64,000 nucleotides of DNA from Paenibacillus marchantiae (GCF_028771845.1 NZ_CP118270.1:3348001-3412000); one strand, 5' to 3'; shown: positions 25,433 to 33,832, numbered from the stretch's first letter. Notes: a model not told the origin generated them from the sequence alone. Program-made: numbers and translations.

Positions 25433-25565
25433 AGTTCCCTACTTCGCGAAGCGAAGCAAGGAGTCTGGGCAGTGTACGAAGCCTTGCCCACCGTGCCAAA
25501 GGTGCGTCAGCTCCCGTCCTTCGCGAAGCGGAGCAGGGAGCCGGGCAGAAGGCGAAGCCCTGCCC
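25433..25565 (+). repeat. Two copies of a GC-rich repeat with palindromic core
   Basis: Copy 1 (25433-25491) and copy 2 (25509-25565) share the order TCCC, TTCGCGAAGCG, AGCA-GGAG, GGGCAG, CGAAGCC and TGCCC, about 76 bp apart. The core TTCGCGAA is a perfect palindrome, and GGGCAG/TGCCC can pair. The rest of the gap to 25774 is also visibly more G+C-rich than the neighbours and ends with CCCTCC/GGAGGG hairpin sequence near 25707-25733. No gene is seen. It looks like a REP-like intergenic element. Confidence 0.6.
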
Positions 25566-25774
25566 GTAATGGTCCCGCTTGAGCTTGGGCGGGGCCGCCG
25601 CTGTCAAGCGGCAGACCCGGCAACCAAGCGCTCCCACACCGACCGTCACATAGCAAGATCGAAACCGCCGCCGGTAAACGAGACGGGAGTCCAGAGGGCA
25701 GAGCCCTATGGGCCCTCCCTCGGAAGGGAGGGTTTGGGTGGGTGCGACTCTTTTACAGATAAGGAATGAAGACA

Positions 25775-26578
25775 ATGACAATTAAATTAATCGCACTGGA
25801 TGTCGATGGAACGCTGCTTAATGATCATCATGAACTTACCGAATTGACACAAGAGACCTTAATTCGTGCTTCCCGTCAGGGAGCTGAGATTGTTCTGTGT
25901 TCAGGCAGAGGTCCTGCGAACACGATCCCGTTTATGGAGCAGATGGGACTTGACGGATATGTCATTACACATAATGGGGCAGTAACTGCACAGGTTCAGA
26001 CTCGTGAAGTGGTGCACCATTTTGCCATGGATGGACAGGGGCTGGAGCCTTTTATATCTTACTGCCGTGCGCAAGGTGTACATTTTGACATCAACACGGC
26101 GTTTGGACTCTATGTGGATCAGCCCGAAGGTTTGGAGTTGCAGGTACGCGAAATGTATCAAAACTTCATGGCAGAGCCATTAAAGCTGCCGCAATGGGCG
26201 GATATGACAGAGCCACTTGCGAAATTCACAGCGTTTGGATCCATCGAGCAGATGAATGCGGTGCAACAGGAGTGGTCCACCTGGAATCTTCCATATTATA
26301 TGACGCGTAGCGGTGATTTTTTCATTGATCTGATGCATCCAGAAGCCTCCAAAGGTGCAGCTCTAAAAAGACTAGCCGAAGCAAAAGGAATTCTGCCTTC
26401 CGAGATCATGGCGGTAGGTAACTACTACAATGACATCACCATGTTGACCTTTGCAGGCAAAGGGGTTGCGATGGACAATTCCCCGGAAGAAGTCAAGGCA
26501 GCTGCGGATGAGGTTACACTTTCGAACAACGATCAGGGTGTGGCCCACGCTATCCAAAAATATGTGTTGTCCGTCTAA
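25775..26578 (+). CDS. Cof-type HAD superfamily phosphatase
   Basis: A 267-residue haloacid dehalogenase hydrolase, Cof (IIB) subfamily, expected to dephosphorylate sugar phosphates or FMN/PLP-type substrates. Motif I is ALDVDGTLL (nucleophile Asp9), motif II is LCSGRG, and the lysine of motif III is in ASKGAALKRL. Motif IV reads VGNYYNDITML, with Asn where most members have the first Asp (G-D-x-x-N-D). This may be a natural variant but deserves notice. Start ATG 25775 lies 9 nt from AAGGA. An ATG at 25766 is too close to it. Confidence 0.88.
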   Translation: MTIKLIALDVDGTLLNDHHELTELTQETLIRASRQGAEIVLCSGRGPANTIPFMEQMGLDGYVITHNGAVTAQVQTREVVHHFAMDGQGLEPFISYCRAQGVHFDINTAFGLYVDQPEGLELQVREMYQNFMAEPLKLPQWADMTEPLAKFTAFGSIEQMNAVQQEWSTWNLPYYMTRSGDFFIDLMHPEASKGAALKRLAEAKGILPSEIMAVGNYYNDITMLTFAGKGVAMDNSPEEVKAAADEVTLSNNDQGVAHAIQKYVLSV

Positions 26579-26677
26579 TAGTTCGCTCTTAAAATCTGAA
26601 TAGCGTTGTATCTTATAAACTGTCGCTCTCAAGGGTAACCTAATAGAATAACGTTAGGAACCGAGGAGGACAGGTGC

Positions 26678-27733
26678 ATGGAACTGAAAGTAGAGCTGAT
26701 TCCTGATCTTCGAACATCAGGTGGCGAAGTACAGGATATTATGGTGGGCGGTCAATATATGGGTTCGCTGCTGCTTGTATTCAGGGAAGGGGATCGGGTA
26801 TCCGGCAGCCTTCAGATTGAGCAGAATTCGCTACCTGACGAGACAGAACAATATATTGTGGAGCAGGTGCACGAATATATTCGTTCTCTCGCGGATGCGG
26901 TAAGTGCTGCTGAGTATGAAGTGCTTGTAAGCTGCGGTACACTGTATTCTGTGTTACAGAAGCCAGAGTCTCAAACGGATATGTTCAATCAGTCGTCACG
27001 GTCTGAAGATAGCTACAGTCACGATGGACAGAATGATCGGGCTGGTGTAAATGAAGTACACGTCATTCCTGGCTCACAAGCCGAATCATTTACATATGAA
27101 GACCCGGAACATTTGCTTGAAATGGAGCTGGTAAGCGCCGGACGCAGCATATCTACCTATGTATTTAATGACGCCAATGGACAGGAACTGGCTGAAGCCT
27201 CCCTGAAACAATATGGCGCTGATGTGCAGGGTGAGATCCATTGGTATGATGAACCGGCAGAGAATTATCAGGATGCGGCTGCCGAGCTGCTGGTACGAGA
27301 GCTGGATGAAGAAATCATCGATACAATTACGATCCGCATGTGGCATCAAGGGCAGGAGATGGAATCGGTGGAATGGGTGCACCGGGATTTTGCGGATGAG
27401 GATGAGATAGAGTCCGAAGAAGATCTCGAAGAGATTGAAGCTGCTGAAGAAGCCTGTTATGTCATGTTGGTGCGCAAAGATCGGGAGTTTCGGGTATATG
27501 AACTGTTTCTACAAGAACGCGGAGGGTTACCTGTAGGTACAGCAACGATTGATACCTCAGAAGCGGATTTGTCAGGCTATATTGATTATCAGGTACCCGG
27601 CACAAGTGTTCAGCGAAAGAGTCTGGTTGAAGTTCTGATGCGAGAGCTGGACAAAGAGCTTGAGTTTGATACATTACATCTCACGATGTTATACCGTAAT
27701 CAAATTATCGATGAAGCGAAGATTGAAGGGTAA
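26678..27733 (+). CDS. Acidic protein with three related ~90-residue units, unknown function
   Basis: A 351-residue, strongly acidic, soluble protein I cannot assign to a family. It appears to be built of three diverged repeats (about 1-95, 135-235 and 255-351). Each has beta-rich sequence with a hydrophobic-G pattern (RVSGSLQI, DVQGEIHW, DLSGYIDY) followed by a helix (LLVRELDEEI, VLMRELDKEL) and a terminal strand (DTITIRMWHQGQ, DTLHLTMLYRNQ). An acidic hinge DEDEIESEEDLEEIEAAEE separates the last two. Start ATG 26678 follows GAGGAGGACAG. A terminator overlaps its stop codon, so it is a one-gene unit. Confidence 0.65.
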   Translation: MELKVELIPDLRTSGGEVQDIMVGGQYMGSLLLVFREGDRVSGSLQIEQNSLPDETEQYIVEQVHEYIRSLADAVSAAEYEVLVSCGTLYSVLQKPESQTDMFNQSSRSEDSYSHDGQNDRAGVNEVHVIPGSQAESFTYEDPEHLLEMELVSAGRSISTYVFNDANGQELAEASLKQYGADVQGEIHWYDEPAENYQDAAAELLVRELDEEIIDTITIRMWHQGQEMESVEWVHRDFADEDEIESEEDLEEIEAAEEACYVMLVRKDREFRVYELFLQERGGLPVGTATIDTSEADLSGYIDYQVPGTSVQRKSLVEVLMRELDKELEFDTLHLTMLYRNQIIDEAKIEG

Positions 27734-27760
27734 GAGGCACAGCCTCTTGCCTTTTTTTTT
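27732..27760 (+). terminator. Terminator after the triplicated acidic protein
   Basis: AAGAGGC (27732-27738) pairs with GCCTCTT (27742-27748), followed by GCC and nine T. Confidence 0.8.
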
Positions 27761-27832
27761 CTTTTTGACGAACAAGCCATTTCCCGGTATAGTACCATTA
27801 GTTTAAGAGAGACCTGGAAGTGGAGGAGAATC

Positions 27833-28387
27833 ATGAAGCACTCATTCAGTATCACAACAGACTACATCAATGATGAATTTAAGGCATTGCAGGCTCAGCC
27901 GGAAGACACGGAGGATGTGATGTCCCTGCTCATGGAAACAGCCGAGTGGTTGCGGAGCCAGGGCTCTTCTCAATGGAATGCTTTGTTAAAAGGTGAGGAT
28001 TCTCATAATACGGCGGAGGCCATTCAGCGTGGCGACGTATTTGTATTTAAAAAGGGTTCTGACGTAGCTGGCATGGTTATTTTGATGAGCCAGCCAAGTG
28101 CATGGGATGTGCATTTATGGGGAAGCAAAGCGCATGCCGGGGATGGTGCACTTTATCTGCACCGATTAGCCATTCGCAGGAAGTACGCGCAGAGTGGATT
28201 GGGAAGGGCGATTTTGCAATGGTCTAGCAGCGGGATCCAGTTTGAGGACAAACATATTGTCCGATTGGATTGCGGAGCCGAGAACGCGACATTGAACGCA
28301 TTCTATGGGCGTAACGACTATACCTTTGTGGGAGAGACAGACGGCTTCAGTACGTACGAGAAGGCGGTCACACACTTGTCTGTATAA
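27833..28387 (+). CDS. GNAT family N-acetyltransferase
   Basis: A 184-residue acetyl-CoA-dependent acyltransferase of the GNAT fold. The acetyl-CoA loop region is seen in LHRLAIRRKYAQSGLGRAILQW (V/I-x-x-x-x-R-x-x-G-x-G/A), and the C-terminal RLDCGAENATLNAFYGRNDY is the usual fourth motif. The substrate cannot be inferred. Start ATG 27833 follows GTGGAGGAG. It is transcribed alone, with a weak AAAGCC/GGCTTT hairpin about 30 nt downstream. Confidence 0.85.
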   Translation: MKHSFSITTDYINDEFKALQAQPEDTEDVMSLLMETAEWLRSQGSSQWNALLKGEDSHNTAEAIQRGDVFVFKKGSDVAGMVILMSQPSAWDVHLWGSKAHAGDGALYLHRLAIRRKYAQSGLGRAILQWSSSGIQFEDKHIVRLDCGAENATLNAFYGRNDYTFVGETDGFSTYEKAVTHLSV

Positions 28388-28835
28388 ACGCTGTATTCAA
28401 ACATAAGAAGTACATTCAAAAAGCCGGGGGCTACCATTGCTCACTGGCTTTCATTTGTATGTCGGCAAAAGAGGCTTAACTTTCAAAATCATACATCCGC
28501 TTCTTAGCCGAGCATCTTCTGAATATGTTGTATATACGACTCCGAAGTGAGGGCGTACGCTCAAACAAGATGAATAAGATAACGTATAGTAGAATAAAGG
28601 CAGACAGAGAGCGATGATTTCCATTGGAATTGCCCTCAGTACCTAACAGTACTCGTAATATCGTCAGCGTCAGATGCAACATGGTACAATTGATATTGAA
28701 ATGAATTCTATTATTCGGCTGTAAATGAGCGAGTGATAAGAAATCTCATTTTGTACCTTTACTGAACATATGTTCTGATATATCATGATTGAAGATGTAA
28801 TGAAAAGATTTATGCTAGAAAGGGGGAAACTAACG
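28388..28835. other. Intergenic region before the glycosyltransferase
   Basis: A gap of 448 nt. It contains the weak hairpin at about 28420-28451 and A+T-rich sequence leading to the glycosyltransferase ribosome binding site. A 68-codon minus-strand frame (28476-28682) with a hydrophobic stretch has no ribosome binding site and I do not call it a gene. No RNA structure was recognised. Confidence 0.4.
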
Positions 28836-29966
28836 GTGAGATTGCTGCAGGCGCTTTTCTTTCCTCCGGAGCAGCCCGGAGGTGTATCCTCTATGATTCC
28901 GTATATGCAAGAGAGGTTTACAACCCCGAGGTGGGAGATGGATCTGTTCTCGTTGCCTAAGCGAATTCGCAACAAGGGCAGGGAAGATATCCAGTTTGAG
29001 ACGTTCGATTGGACCCAATATCAGGATAGTCCTGTCGTGCAAAAATATATGCAAACCTACCGGGATTATTTGTGGTGGACCAAGCTGCGTATTCAGAAGC
29101 CTTACGATCTGATTCATGCCCATCATCCTATTGCGGGGCTTGCAATGAAGAAGGTTTTCCCGGATGTTCCTCTCATTCAAACGATCCACTCCAGTTATGA
29201 GCGAGAGCTGATACTGAATGGACGCATTGAGCCGAACGGACCGGAGCATCAATTCCTGCTGGCCATCTATGGTGAGCTGGAGCACCAGGCAGAGCGGTTG
29301 TTAACAGTATCGGATTCTTTCCGTCGTTATCTGGCGCCTTATGTACAGCACCCCGAAGTTATCGGTGTGATTCCGAATGGTTTTGATGAGAAAAGGTTTA
29401 AGCCAATTCCCCATGAGAATGCGATACCACAGCTGGTCACGGTATGCCGTCTGGTTCCGGCGAAAGGGCTGGATATTCTGTTCAAAGCCTGTGCCGAACT
29501 GAAAGCCCGGGGACATGATTATGTGCTTCATATTATTGGGGACGGACCGATCCGTCCAGACTTGGAAGAATTGGCCCAGCGGCTGGGCATTTATAATGAG
29601 ACTATTTTTTATGGTTACACGCTGCACCCTGAGGAATTCATGCCATTTTTTGATATCTTTGTACTTCCTTCGCGGGCGGAGGCGTTCGGGTCTGTTTTCG
29701 CGGAAGCAGCGCTTAGCTGTCTTGCCCTTGTAGGTACAGATGTTGGCGGCATACCCGAACAGATCGAGAACGGCAGTAACGGCTTGCTGGTGCCTTCAGA
29801 AGATCCGTCTGCACTGGCAGAAGCGCTGGAGAAGGTGATGGTTGACCCGGCGTACCGTTATGAGCTCGCTCGTTCGGCATGCGAGAAGGCCAAAACCCAT
29901 TACTCTTTGGGCAGATCGGTCAATGAACTGAAAAAAATGTATTTGCAATTCTCGAGCCAGTTTTAA
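28836..29966 (+). CDS. Glycosyltransferase family 4
   Basis: A 376-residue GT-B fold, retaining glycosyltransferase. The N-terminal glycine-rich loop is seen as FPPEQPGGVSSM, the donor-binding domain contains VCRLVPAKGLDILFKA, and the E-x7-E motif is EAFGSVFAE. The acceptor is unknown. Candidates are cell-wall or glycolipid precursors. No polysaccharide cluster surrounds it. Start GTG 28836 lies 9 nt from AGGGGG, giving the start M-R-L-L-Q-A-L-F-F. The open frame to 28785 has no ribosome binding site. Confidence 0.88.
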   Translation: MRLLQALFFPPEQPGGVSSMIPYMQERFTTPRWEMDLFSLPKRIRNKGREDIQFETFDWTQYQDSPVVQKYMQTYRDYLWWTKLRIQKPYDLIHAHHPIAGLAMKKVFPDVPLIQTIHSSYERELILNGRIEPNGPEHQFLLAIYGELEHQAERLLTVSDSFRRYLAPYVQHPEVIGVIPNGFDEKRFKPIPHENAIPQLVTVCRLVPAKGLDILFKACAELKARGHDYVLHIIGDGPIRPDLEELAQRLGIYNETIFYGYTLHPEEFMPFFDIFVLPSRAEAFGSVFAEAALSCLALVGTDVGGIPEQIENGSNGLLVPSEDPSALAEALEKVMVDPAYRYELARSACEKAKTHYSLGRSVNELKKMYLQFSSQF

Positions 29967-29990
29967 CTTCTGGAAAGGGAAAAGAAGGAA

Positions 29991-30018
29991 GCCGCTGTGT
30001 GAACAGCGGCTTTTTTTA
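29991..30018 (+). terminator. Terminator of the glycosyltransferase gene
   Basis: GCCGCTG (29991-29997) pairs with CAGCGGC (30004-30010), followed by seven T. The hairpin lies close to the end of the convergent YkvI-like gene. Confidence 0.85.
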
Positions 30019-30056
30019 TGTTTAGGGAAATGATACTTCGCAACAAAAATACGTTG

Positions 30057-31115
30057 TTATAGGTGTTTGTTACGACCTCGAAAGCTTCCCCATCGATCCA
30101 TTACTAATTTTGCACCCCAGACCAGTGCCAAACTGCCGAAAATGGGGTAAAGGATAGAGAGCAGGGAGCTGAACCCAAACTGGCTAAGCGAATAACATAG
30201 CAGCATGATGGCCAGTATGATTAGTTTGGGATGTACGTGGACATGCTGTCTGAGTTGGAGGGTCATTCCATAAATATCGGCTACAAATGTACTGAAGATT
30301 TCCATAAAAATCAGGGATACATAGATAGACTGGACTACCCATCCAAGTTGAAAGGCAATGCTGCCCATTGGAATTTCAAATTGCGTGATGCCAGGCATCT
30401 GGGCTGACATGGCGAAGTGGGCTGCCATAAGCATGAATCCTACACCAATCCCGCCCAGAACGCCGCCCCATTTCAGTACCTTTCGGCTGCGAATCTGATT
30501 CCCCACCGGAACAAGAACAGCTTGGGCAAGTGCCAGGTTGAATGAAGTATACAACAGAGGAGATAACCAGACCTGGATTGGATTGCTGTCCGTGGTTAAT
30601 GTAATAAATCGGTTTGCGCCGGGATGATGTATGGTGCTGGTGATCATAAGCAGAGAGAGCAGGAGCATCATTGGCACTACGATACTGTTCATTTGCAGAA
30701 TAGCCTGAATGCCCCGTCCAAGCAGCAGATATGTACCGATAAGGGTAACAATCAGTCCGGTCTGGTAATGAAGCCCCAGATGCTCTACAAAGACCGACCC
30801 TGCTCCGGCCAGCATGACACTGTTTACTCCGATGAGAATAAGAAGGGTAACCCAGGTAATCCAGTTTCCTGCTTTATGACCGAATAGATGTTTGTTGAGA
30901 TCTTCGTATGAGCGCGAGCCGGTATCATGGGCAATCAGCATCATTTTTGTACCTAACCAGACAAAGAGCATGGTCGATAAGCCAATGGTAATGGTGGCCC
31001 ATTTGCCATACTGGGTAAAAAACTGCAATATCTCCTGTCCTGTTGCAAAGCCGGCTCCTACTACCGTTCCAATGTATGTAAATGCGATCTGCAGCACCCG
31101 AAATGCCTGTTTCAT
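30057..31115 (-). CDS. YkvI-like membrane transporter
   Basis: A 352-residue integral membrane protein with about ten hydrophobic segments. The N-terminal FTYIGTVVGAGFATGQEILQF motif is typical of the YkvI family, distant relatives of the amino-acid/purine APC (LeuT-fold) transporters. Substrate is unknown. It starts at ATG 31115 behind GAGGGGAAACGC and is divergent from xpt with about 200 nt between them. A purine-linked role is only suggested by that neighbour. Confidence 0.75.
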   Translation of the reverse strand: MKQAFRVLQIAFTYIGTVVGAGFATGQEILQFFTQYGKWATITIGLSTMLFVWLGTKMMLIAHDTGSRSYEDLNKHLFGHKAGNWITWVTLLILIGVNSVMLAGAGSVFVEHLGLHYQTGLIVTLIGTYLLLGRGIQAILQMNSIVVPMMLLLSLLMITSTIHHPGANRFITLTTDSNPIQVWLSPLLYTSFNLALAQAVLVPVGNQIRSRKVLKWGGVLGGIGVGFMLMAAHFAMSAQMPGITQFEIPMGSIAFQLGWVVQSIYVSLIFMEIFSTFVADIYGMTLQLRQHVHVHPKLIILAIMLLCYSLSQFGFSSLLSILYPIFGSLALVWGAKLVMDRWGSFRGRNKHL

Positions 31116-31319
31116 GCGTTTCCCCTCTCAGGCCCCTGAATAGTTTGGACATGCGGGTGCCATGGTACAAGGTATGCTTGACCCATCAAAGTCATGACAA
31201 TTGAAGTGTGACATAGGGTCATTTCTATGCTCTGGACAAGAGCAAAGGCAATTTCGCTTGAACTGATAGCCGGATCTATGATACTTTTACGTCATAGGAT
31301 AGGCTTGGGAGGTCAAATT

Positions 31320-31901
31320 ATGGAAGTATTGAAACAACGAATTTTACAAGAAGGTGTAGTCATGTCAGATCAGGTGCTGAAGCTGGATGGTCTGCTGAAT
31401 CACCAGATTGATCCTGCATTGACGATGGAAATGGGACGTGAATTTGCCGCTCGTTTTCGTGAAAGTGGTGTAACTCGGGTCATTACAGTGGAGTCTTCCG
31501 GGATTCCGGTCGCCTTTGCTGCCGCACATGAACTGGGTGTTCCTCTGGTATTTGCCCGTCGCAAAAAAACACTTTTGGCTGACCCCGACGCCTACTGTGA
31601 AAGAGTACCTTCTTTTACGAAAGGGATCGTAACAGATATTATGGTGTCCCGTGAATATATTCATGAGAATGACCGTATTTTGTTTATTGACGATATCATT
31701 GCGAATGGCGATGCCGCTCGTGGTGTCATCAAAATTATCGAACGTTCGGGTGCGGAACTGGTCGGATTCGGTGTCGTGGTCGAAAAATGTTTTCAGGCCG
31801 GAGCGCGCACTATTCGTGAGCAGGGTATCCCGGTTGAAGCGTTGGTGCGCATTCGTTCACTGAACGATGGCACCGTGCAATTTGACGATAACGAATTGTG
31901 A
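31320..31901 (+). CDS. xpt: Xanthine phosphoribosyltransferase
   Basis: A 193-residue purine salvage enzyme that makes XMP from xanthine and PRPP. The PRPP-binding motif is ILFIDDIIANGDA, and the hood and flap residues RKKTLLADPDAYCERVPSFTKG and the overall length match Bacillus Xpt. Start ATG 31320 follows GGGAGGTC, and the frame is open to 31227 without a better start. In B. subtilis xpt is controlled by a guanine riboswitch. I looked for the purine aptamer here and did not find it. A CTATGA-N10-TCATAG inverted repeat (31277-31298) lies just upstream. Confidence 0.92.
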   Translation: MEVLKQRILQEGVVMSDQVLKLDGLLNHQIDPALTMEMGREFAARFRESGVTRVITVESSGIPVAFAAAHELGVPLVFARRKKTLLADPDAYCERVPSFTKGIVTDIMVSREYIHENDRILFIDDIIANGDAARGVIKIIERSGAELVGFGVVVEKCFQAGARTIREQGIPVEALVRIRSLNDGTVQFDDNEL

Positions 31902-31999
31902 CTTTTTAAAGGAAAAAGTGCCTATTTTTATAACAATGCCTTTGCATGACCGCTGATTTCATTTATAATGGGGTTATGTTAGGGAGAGGAGGCAACACC

Positions 32000-32329
32000 A
32001 TGGGTAACCAACCGGCAACAGAACAATTTTTTATTGATAAGCTGGCGGAATCGAAAGTACATTTTGAGCGTGCCCTGGATTGTAAACATACGGAATTCGA
32101 TGACCTTTATCCCTATATGATTGAACATCCTCAATTTTTCTGGTACAAACGCTACGTTGCCTGGTCAGAATTGCTGACGATTGTAGGCTTGTGCGAAGAG
32201 TTGTCCTTCTCTTGGAAAGAACAATTTACACCGCATCAAGTGGAGTACCTTGAAGAACGTGTGATGTCCGCCAAAGTGCTTGATTTTTGGTTTGAGAAGA
32301 ACGACAGCAAAGAGCACGCGCAGCGGTAA
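32000..32329 (+). CDS. Conserved hypothetical protein, 109 aa
   Basis: A small soluble protein, rich in aromatic residues (HPQFFWYKRYVAWSELL) and Glu, with no membrane segment. I do not recognise a domain. The hydrophobic-aromatic middle and helical ends suggest a compact helical protein. Start ATG 32000 follows GAGAGGAGG with 8 nt spacing. The frame to 31946 lacks a site. A perfect 12-bp terminator hairpin lies downstream, and xpt ends about 100 nt upstream, so it is probably a separate unit. Confidence 0.6.
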   Translation: MGNQPATEQFFIDKLAESKVHFERALDCKHTEFDDLYPYMIEHPQFFWYKRYVAWSELLTIVGLCEELSFSWKEQFTPHQVEYLEERVMSAKVLDFWFEKNDSKEHAQR

Positions 32330-32382
32330 CTTTCAGTCGGGACATACTTTCGAATGACATGACAGTCCAATACAGTCACGTG

Positions 32383-32417
32383 AGACCTAAATGACTTTTC
32401 ATTTAGGTCTCTTTTTG
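32383..32417 (+). terminator. Terminator after the 109-aa gene
   Basis: AGACCTAAATGA (32383-32394) pairs perfectly with TCATTTAGGTCT (32399-32410), followed by CTTTTTG. Confidence 0.9.
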
Positions 32418-32452
32418 TAAATAATTTTTTTGGGAAAGTAGGCGCCATAAAT

Positions 32453-32671
32453 ATGATCAGTGATGCACAATTGGATGCACTGCGTTTATCGGGTGAAAAA
32501 GTAAGGGTAGTACGGGACGAGATTCAGTCCAATGATGTGACAGGTATTGTAGTGGCTTGGGACGGGGAGCAGGTACTCATTCGCCGTCAGAATCGTCGTG
32601 TGGTCAAGCTTGATCGGAATTACCGATATCAATTGTTCAGCGAACCACGCGAGAGCCTGCTCGAAGAATAG
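32453..32671 (+). CDS. Small hypothetical protein, 72 aa
   Basis: A 72-residue basic-acidic protein with a predicted beta-barrel-like pattern (KVRVVRDEIQSNDVTGIVVAWDGEQVLIRRQNRRVVKL), reminiscent of small SH3-like or Hfq-like folds, but no family is recognised. The ribosome binding site is weak (only AAAGTAGG about 11 nt upstream of ATG 32453), which lowers confidence. It lies directly after a strong terminator and before the CMD-domain gene. Confidence 0.5.
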   Translation: MISDAQLDALRLSGEKVRVVRDEIQSNDVTGIVVAWDGEQVLIRRQNRRVVKLDRNYRYQLFSEPRESLLEE

Positions 32672-32788
32672 GACATGCCTATTTAGGTTCATTTACCATG
32701 GATGTTTTGGCATAATTACACCTCTCGGGAGAGAAGATAGGTACAGTGAGAGCTTGTAACATATCAGCCGAGAGGATGTGCGGTAACC

Positions 32789-33118
32789 ATGACACTGATG
32801 AATGATAAGGTTCATGCCTATAAAGATCAGATTGGTGAATTAAGCGATGTGCTACCAGCAGTGGTGAAGTCTTATCATGAGTTCACTGGAGAATGCTTTC
32901 AGGCAGGGGCGATTGATGCCAAGACCAAACAGCTGATTGCGCTGGGTATTGGACTGTTTGCGAACAATGAGGTATGTACGTTTTACCATGTGGAAGAGGC
33001 ACGTGCCAAAGGAGCGACCGATCAGGAGATTATGGAGACGGTTGCTGTGGCTGGAGCGGTAGGCGGAGGCCATGCGCTGTCTCAGGGTGCAATGAGAGTA
33101 CAGAAGGCTTTACATTAA
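32789..33118 (+). CDS. Carboxymuconolactone decarboxylase/AhpD-like protein
   Basis: A 109-residue all-helical protein of the CMD family. The signature region is KTKQLIALGIGLFANNEVCTFYHVEEARAKGATDQEIMETV. Only one cysteine is present, followed by F-Y-H, so it lacks the C-x-x-C of true AhpD peroxidase reductases and is unlikely to be a thioredoxin-type reductant. Function is unknown. An in-frame ATG at 32798 is an alternative start, and the ribosome binding site (GAGAGGATG) is a little far. A bidirectional terminator separates it from the NlpC/P60 gene. Confidence 0.8.
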   Translation: MTLMNDKVHAYKDQIGELSDVLPAVVKSYHEFTGECFQAGAIDAKTKQLIALGIGLFANNEVCTFYHVEEARAKGATDQEIMETVAVAGAVGGGHALSQGAMRVQKALH

Positions 33119-33165
33119 GTATAGAAGTCTACAGCACACCGGATTTGTAAACAAAAGCCCCAAAC

Positions 33166-33203
33166 AAAGAGGAGGTCCCGGATTCACCCGGAGCCTCCTC
33201 TTT
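33166..33203. terminator. Bidirectional terminator between CMD and NlpC/P60 genes
   Basis: AAAGAGGAGG (33166-33175) pairs with CCTCCTCTTT (33194-33203) around a second CCGG-type stem. It serves both convergent genes. Confidence 0.8.
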
Positions 33204-33222
33204 GCACTATATCAAATCAAAC

Positions 33223-33687
33223 TTATATTTTGCCCAGCATTTTGTTATACATAAATTGTCCTGTTACCCGGCGTGCTGTTACGTAACGATCGTTGAAGTA
33301 AGGATTGGATAATTGTGTGATGCTGACACCCTTGCTGCTTGAAGCATGAGCGAACTGTCCGCCCCCAATATATACACCTGTATGTGAAATGCCATTGCCC
33401 ATCGTATTAAAGAATACCATGTCACCAGTACGCAGATTAGCTTTGGATACCGGAGTTCCGGCCTTAGCTTGTTGCTGGGAAGTGCGTGGTAATTCAATGC
33501 TATATTTGTTGAAAATATATCTCATAAATCCAGAGCAATCAAATCCGGCCATTGTTGTGCCACCCCATTTGTAAGGTATGCCTGTCATGTTGTTAACGAC
33601 GGTGTTGATACTGCTTGCCTCTGTGCTTGCTGCACCGGATGTAAATAGAACTGCTGCTCCAAAAATGGAGATGATAAGCTTTTTCAA
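33223..33687 (-). CDS. Secreted NlpC/P60 endopeptidase (C40)
   Basis: A 154-residue exported cysteine peptidase expected to cut peptide bonds in peptidoglycan stems. It has a signal peptide (residues 1-24, cleavage near TEASS) and then the NlpC/P60 domain with catalytic Cys51 in GFDCSGFMRY, His102 in ISHTGVYIGG and a third polar residue, His114, in QFAHASS. It has no SH3 or LysM wall-binding repeats. Start is TTG 33687, 10 nt from GGGAG. That Shine-Dalgarno sequence lies inside the 3' end of a c-di-AMP riboswitch, so the enzyme is probably switched by the messenger that tracks turgor and wall state. Confidence 0.9.
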   Translation of the reverse strand: MKKLIISIFGAAVLFTSGAASTEASSINTVVNNMTGIPYKWGGTTMAGFDCSGFMRYIFNKYSIELPRTSQQQAKAGTPVSKANLRTGDMVFFNTMGNGISHTGVYIGGGQFAHASSSKGVSITQLSNPYFNDRYVTARRVTGQFMYNKMLGKI

Positions 33688-33697
33688 AATTTTTGTT

Positions 33698-33832
33698 CTC
33701 CCTTCGATGCCTACGGAGTTAGCTAAGGGTTCGGTAGAAGGTTCCCTATATTTCCTATGTATAAGAATAATTCACCCAAAATGGTTCCCCCGTTTTCAAA
33801 CATGAAACTCGGCAAATGAATAATTAAGTTTT
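33698..33832 (-). promoter_or_regulatory. c-di-AMP riboswitch (ydaO-yuaA class)
   Basis: On the minus strand the leader carries the conserved blocks of the ydaO-yuaA aptamer: CTTAATTA near the 5' end, CGGGGGAACCA followed by TTTGGGTGAAT, a variable hairpin, AGGGAACCTTCTACCGAACC, then TTAGCTAACTCCGTAGGCAT and GAAGGGAG. These match the known consensus (GAACCA...GGGTGAAT...CCGAACCC-TCAGCTAAC-CGTAGGC). Such switches often precede wall hydrolases and turn them off when c-di-AMP binds. No terminator lies between it and the TTG start 10 nt away, and the GGGAG is part of the aptamer end, so control of translation is likely. Confidence 0.88.

Noticed and set aside
28476-28682. 68-codon minus-strand frame with a hydrophobic stretch
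   Set aside because: No ribosome binding site or promoter, and an ATG without context. Not enough to call a gene.
31116-31319. Possible purine riboswitch before xpt
   Set aside because: The conserved aptamer core (TATA-T... GATATGG ... GTTTCTACC ... CCGTAAA) is absent. Only short inverted repeats are seen.
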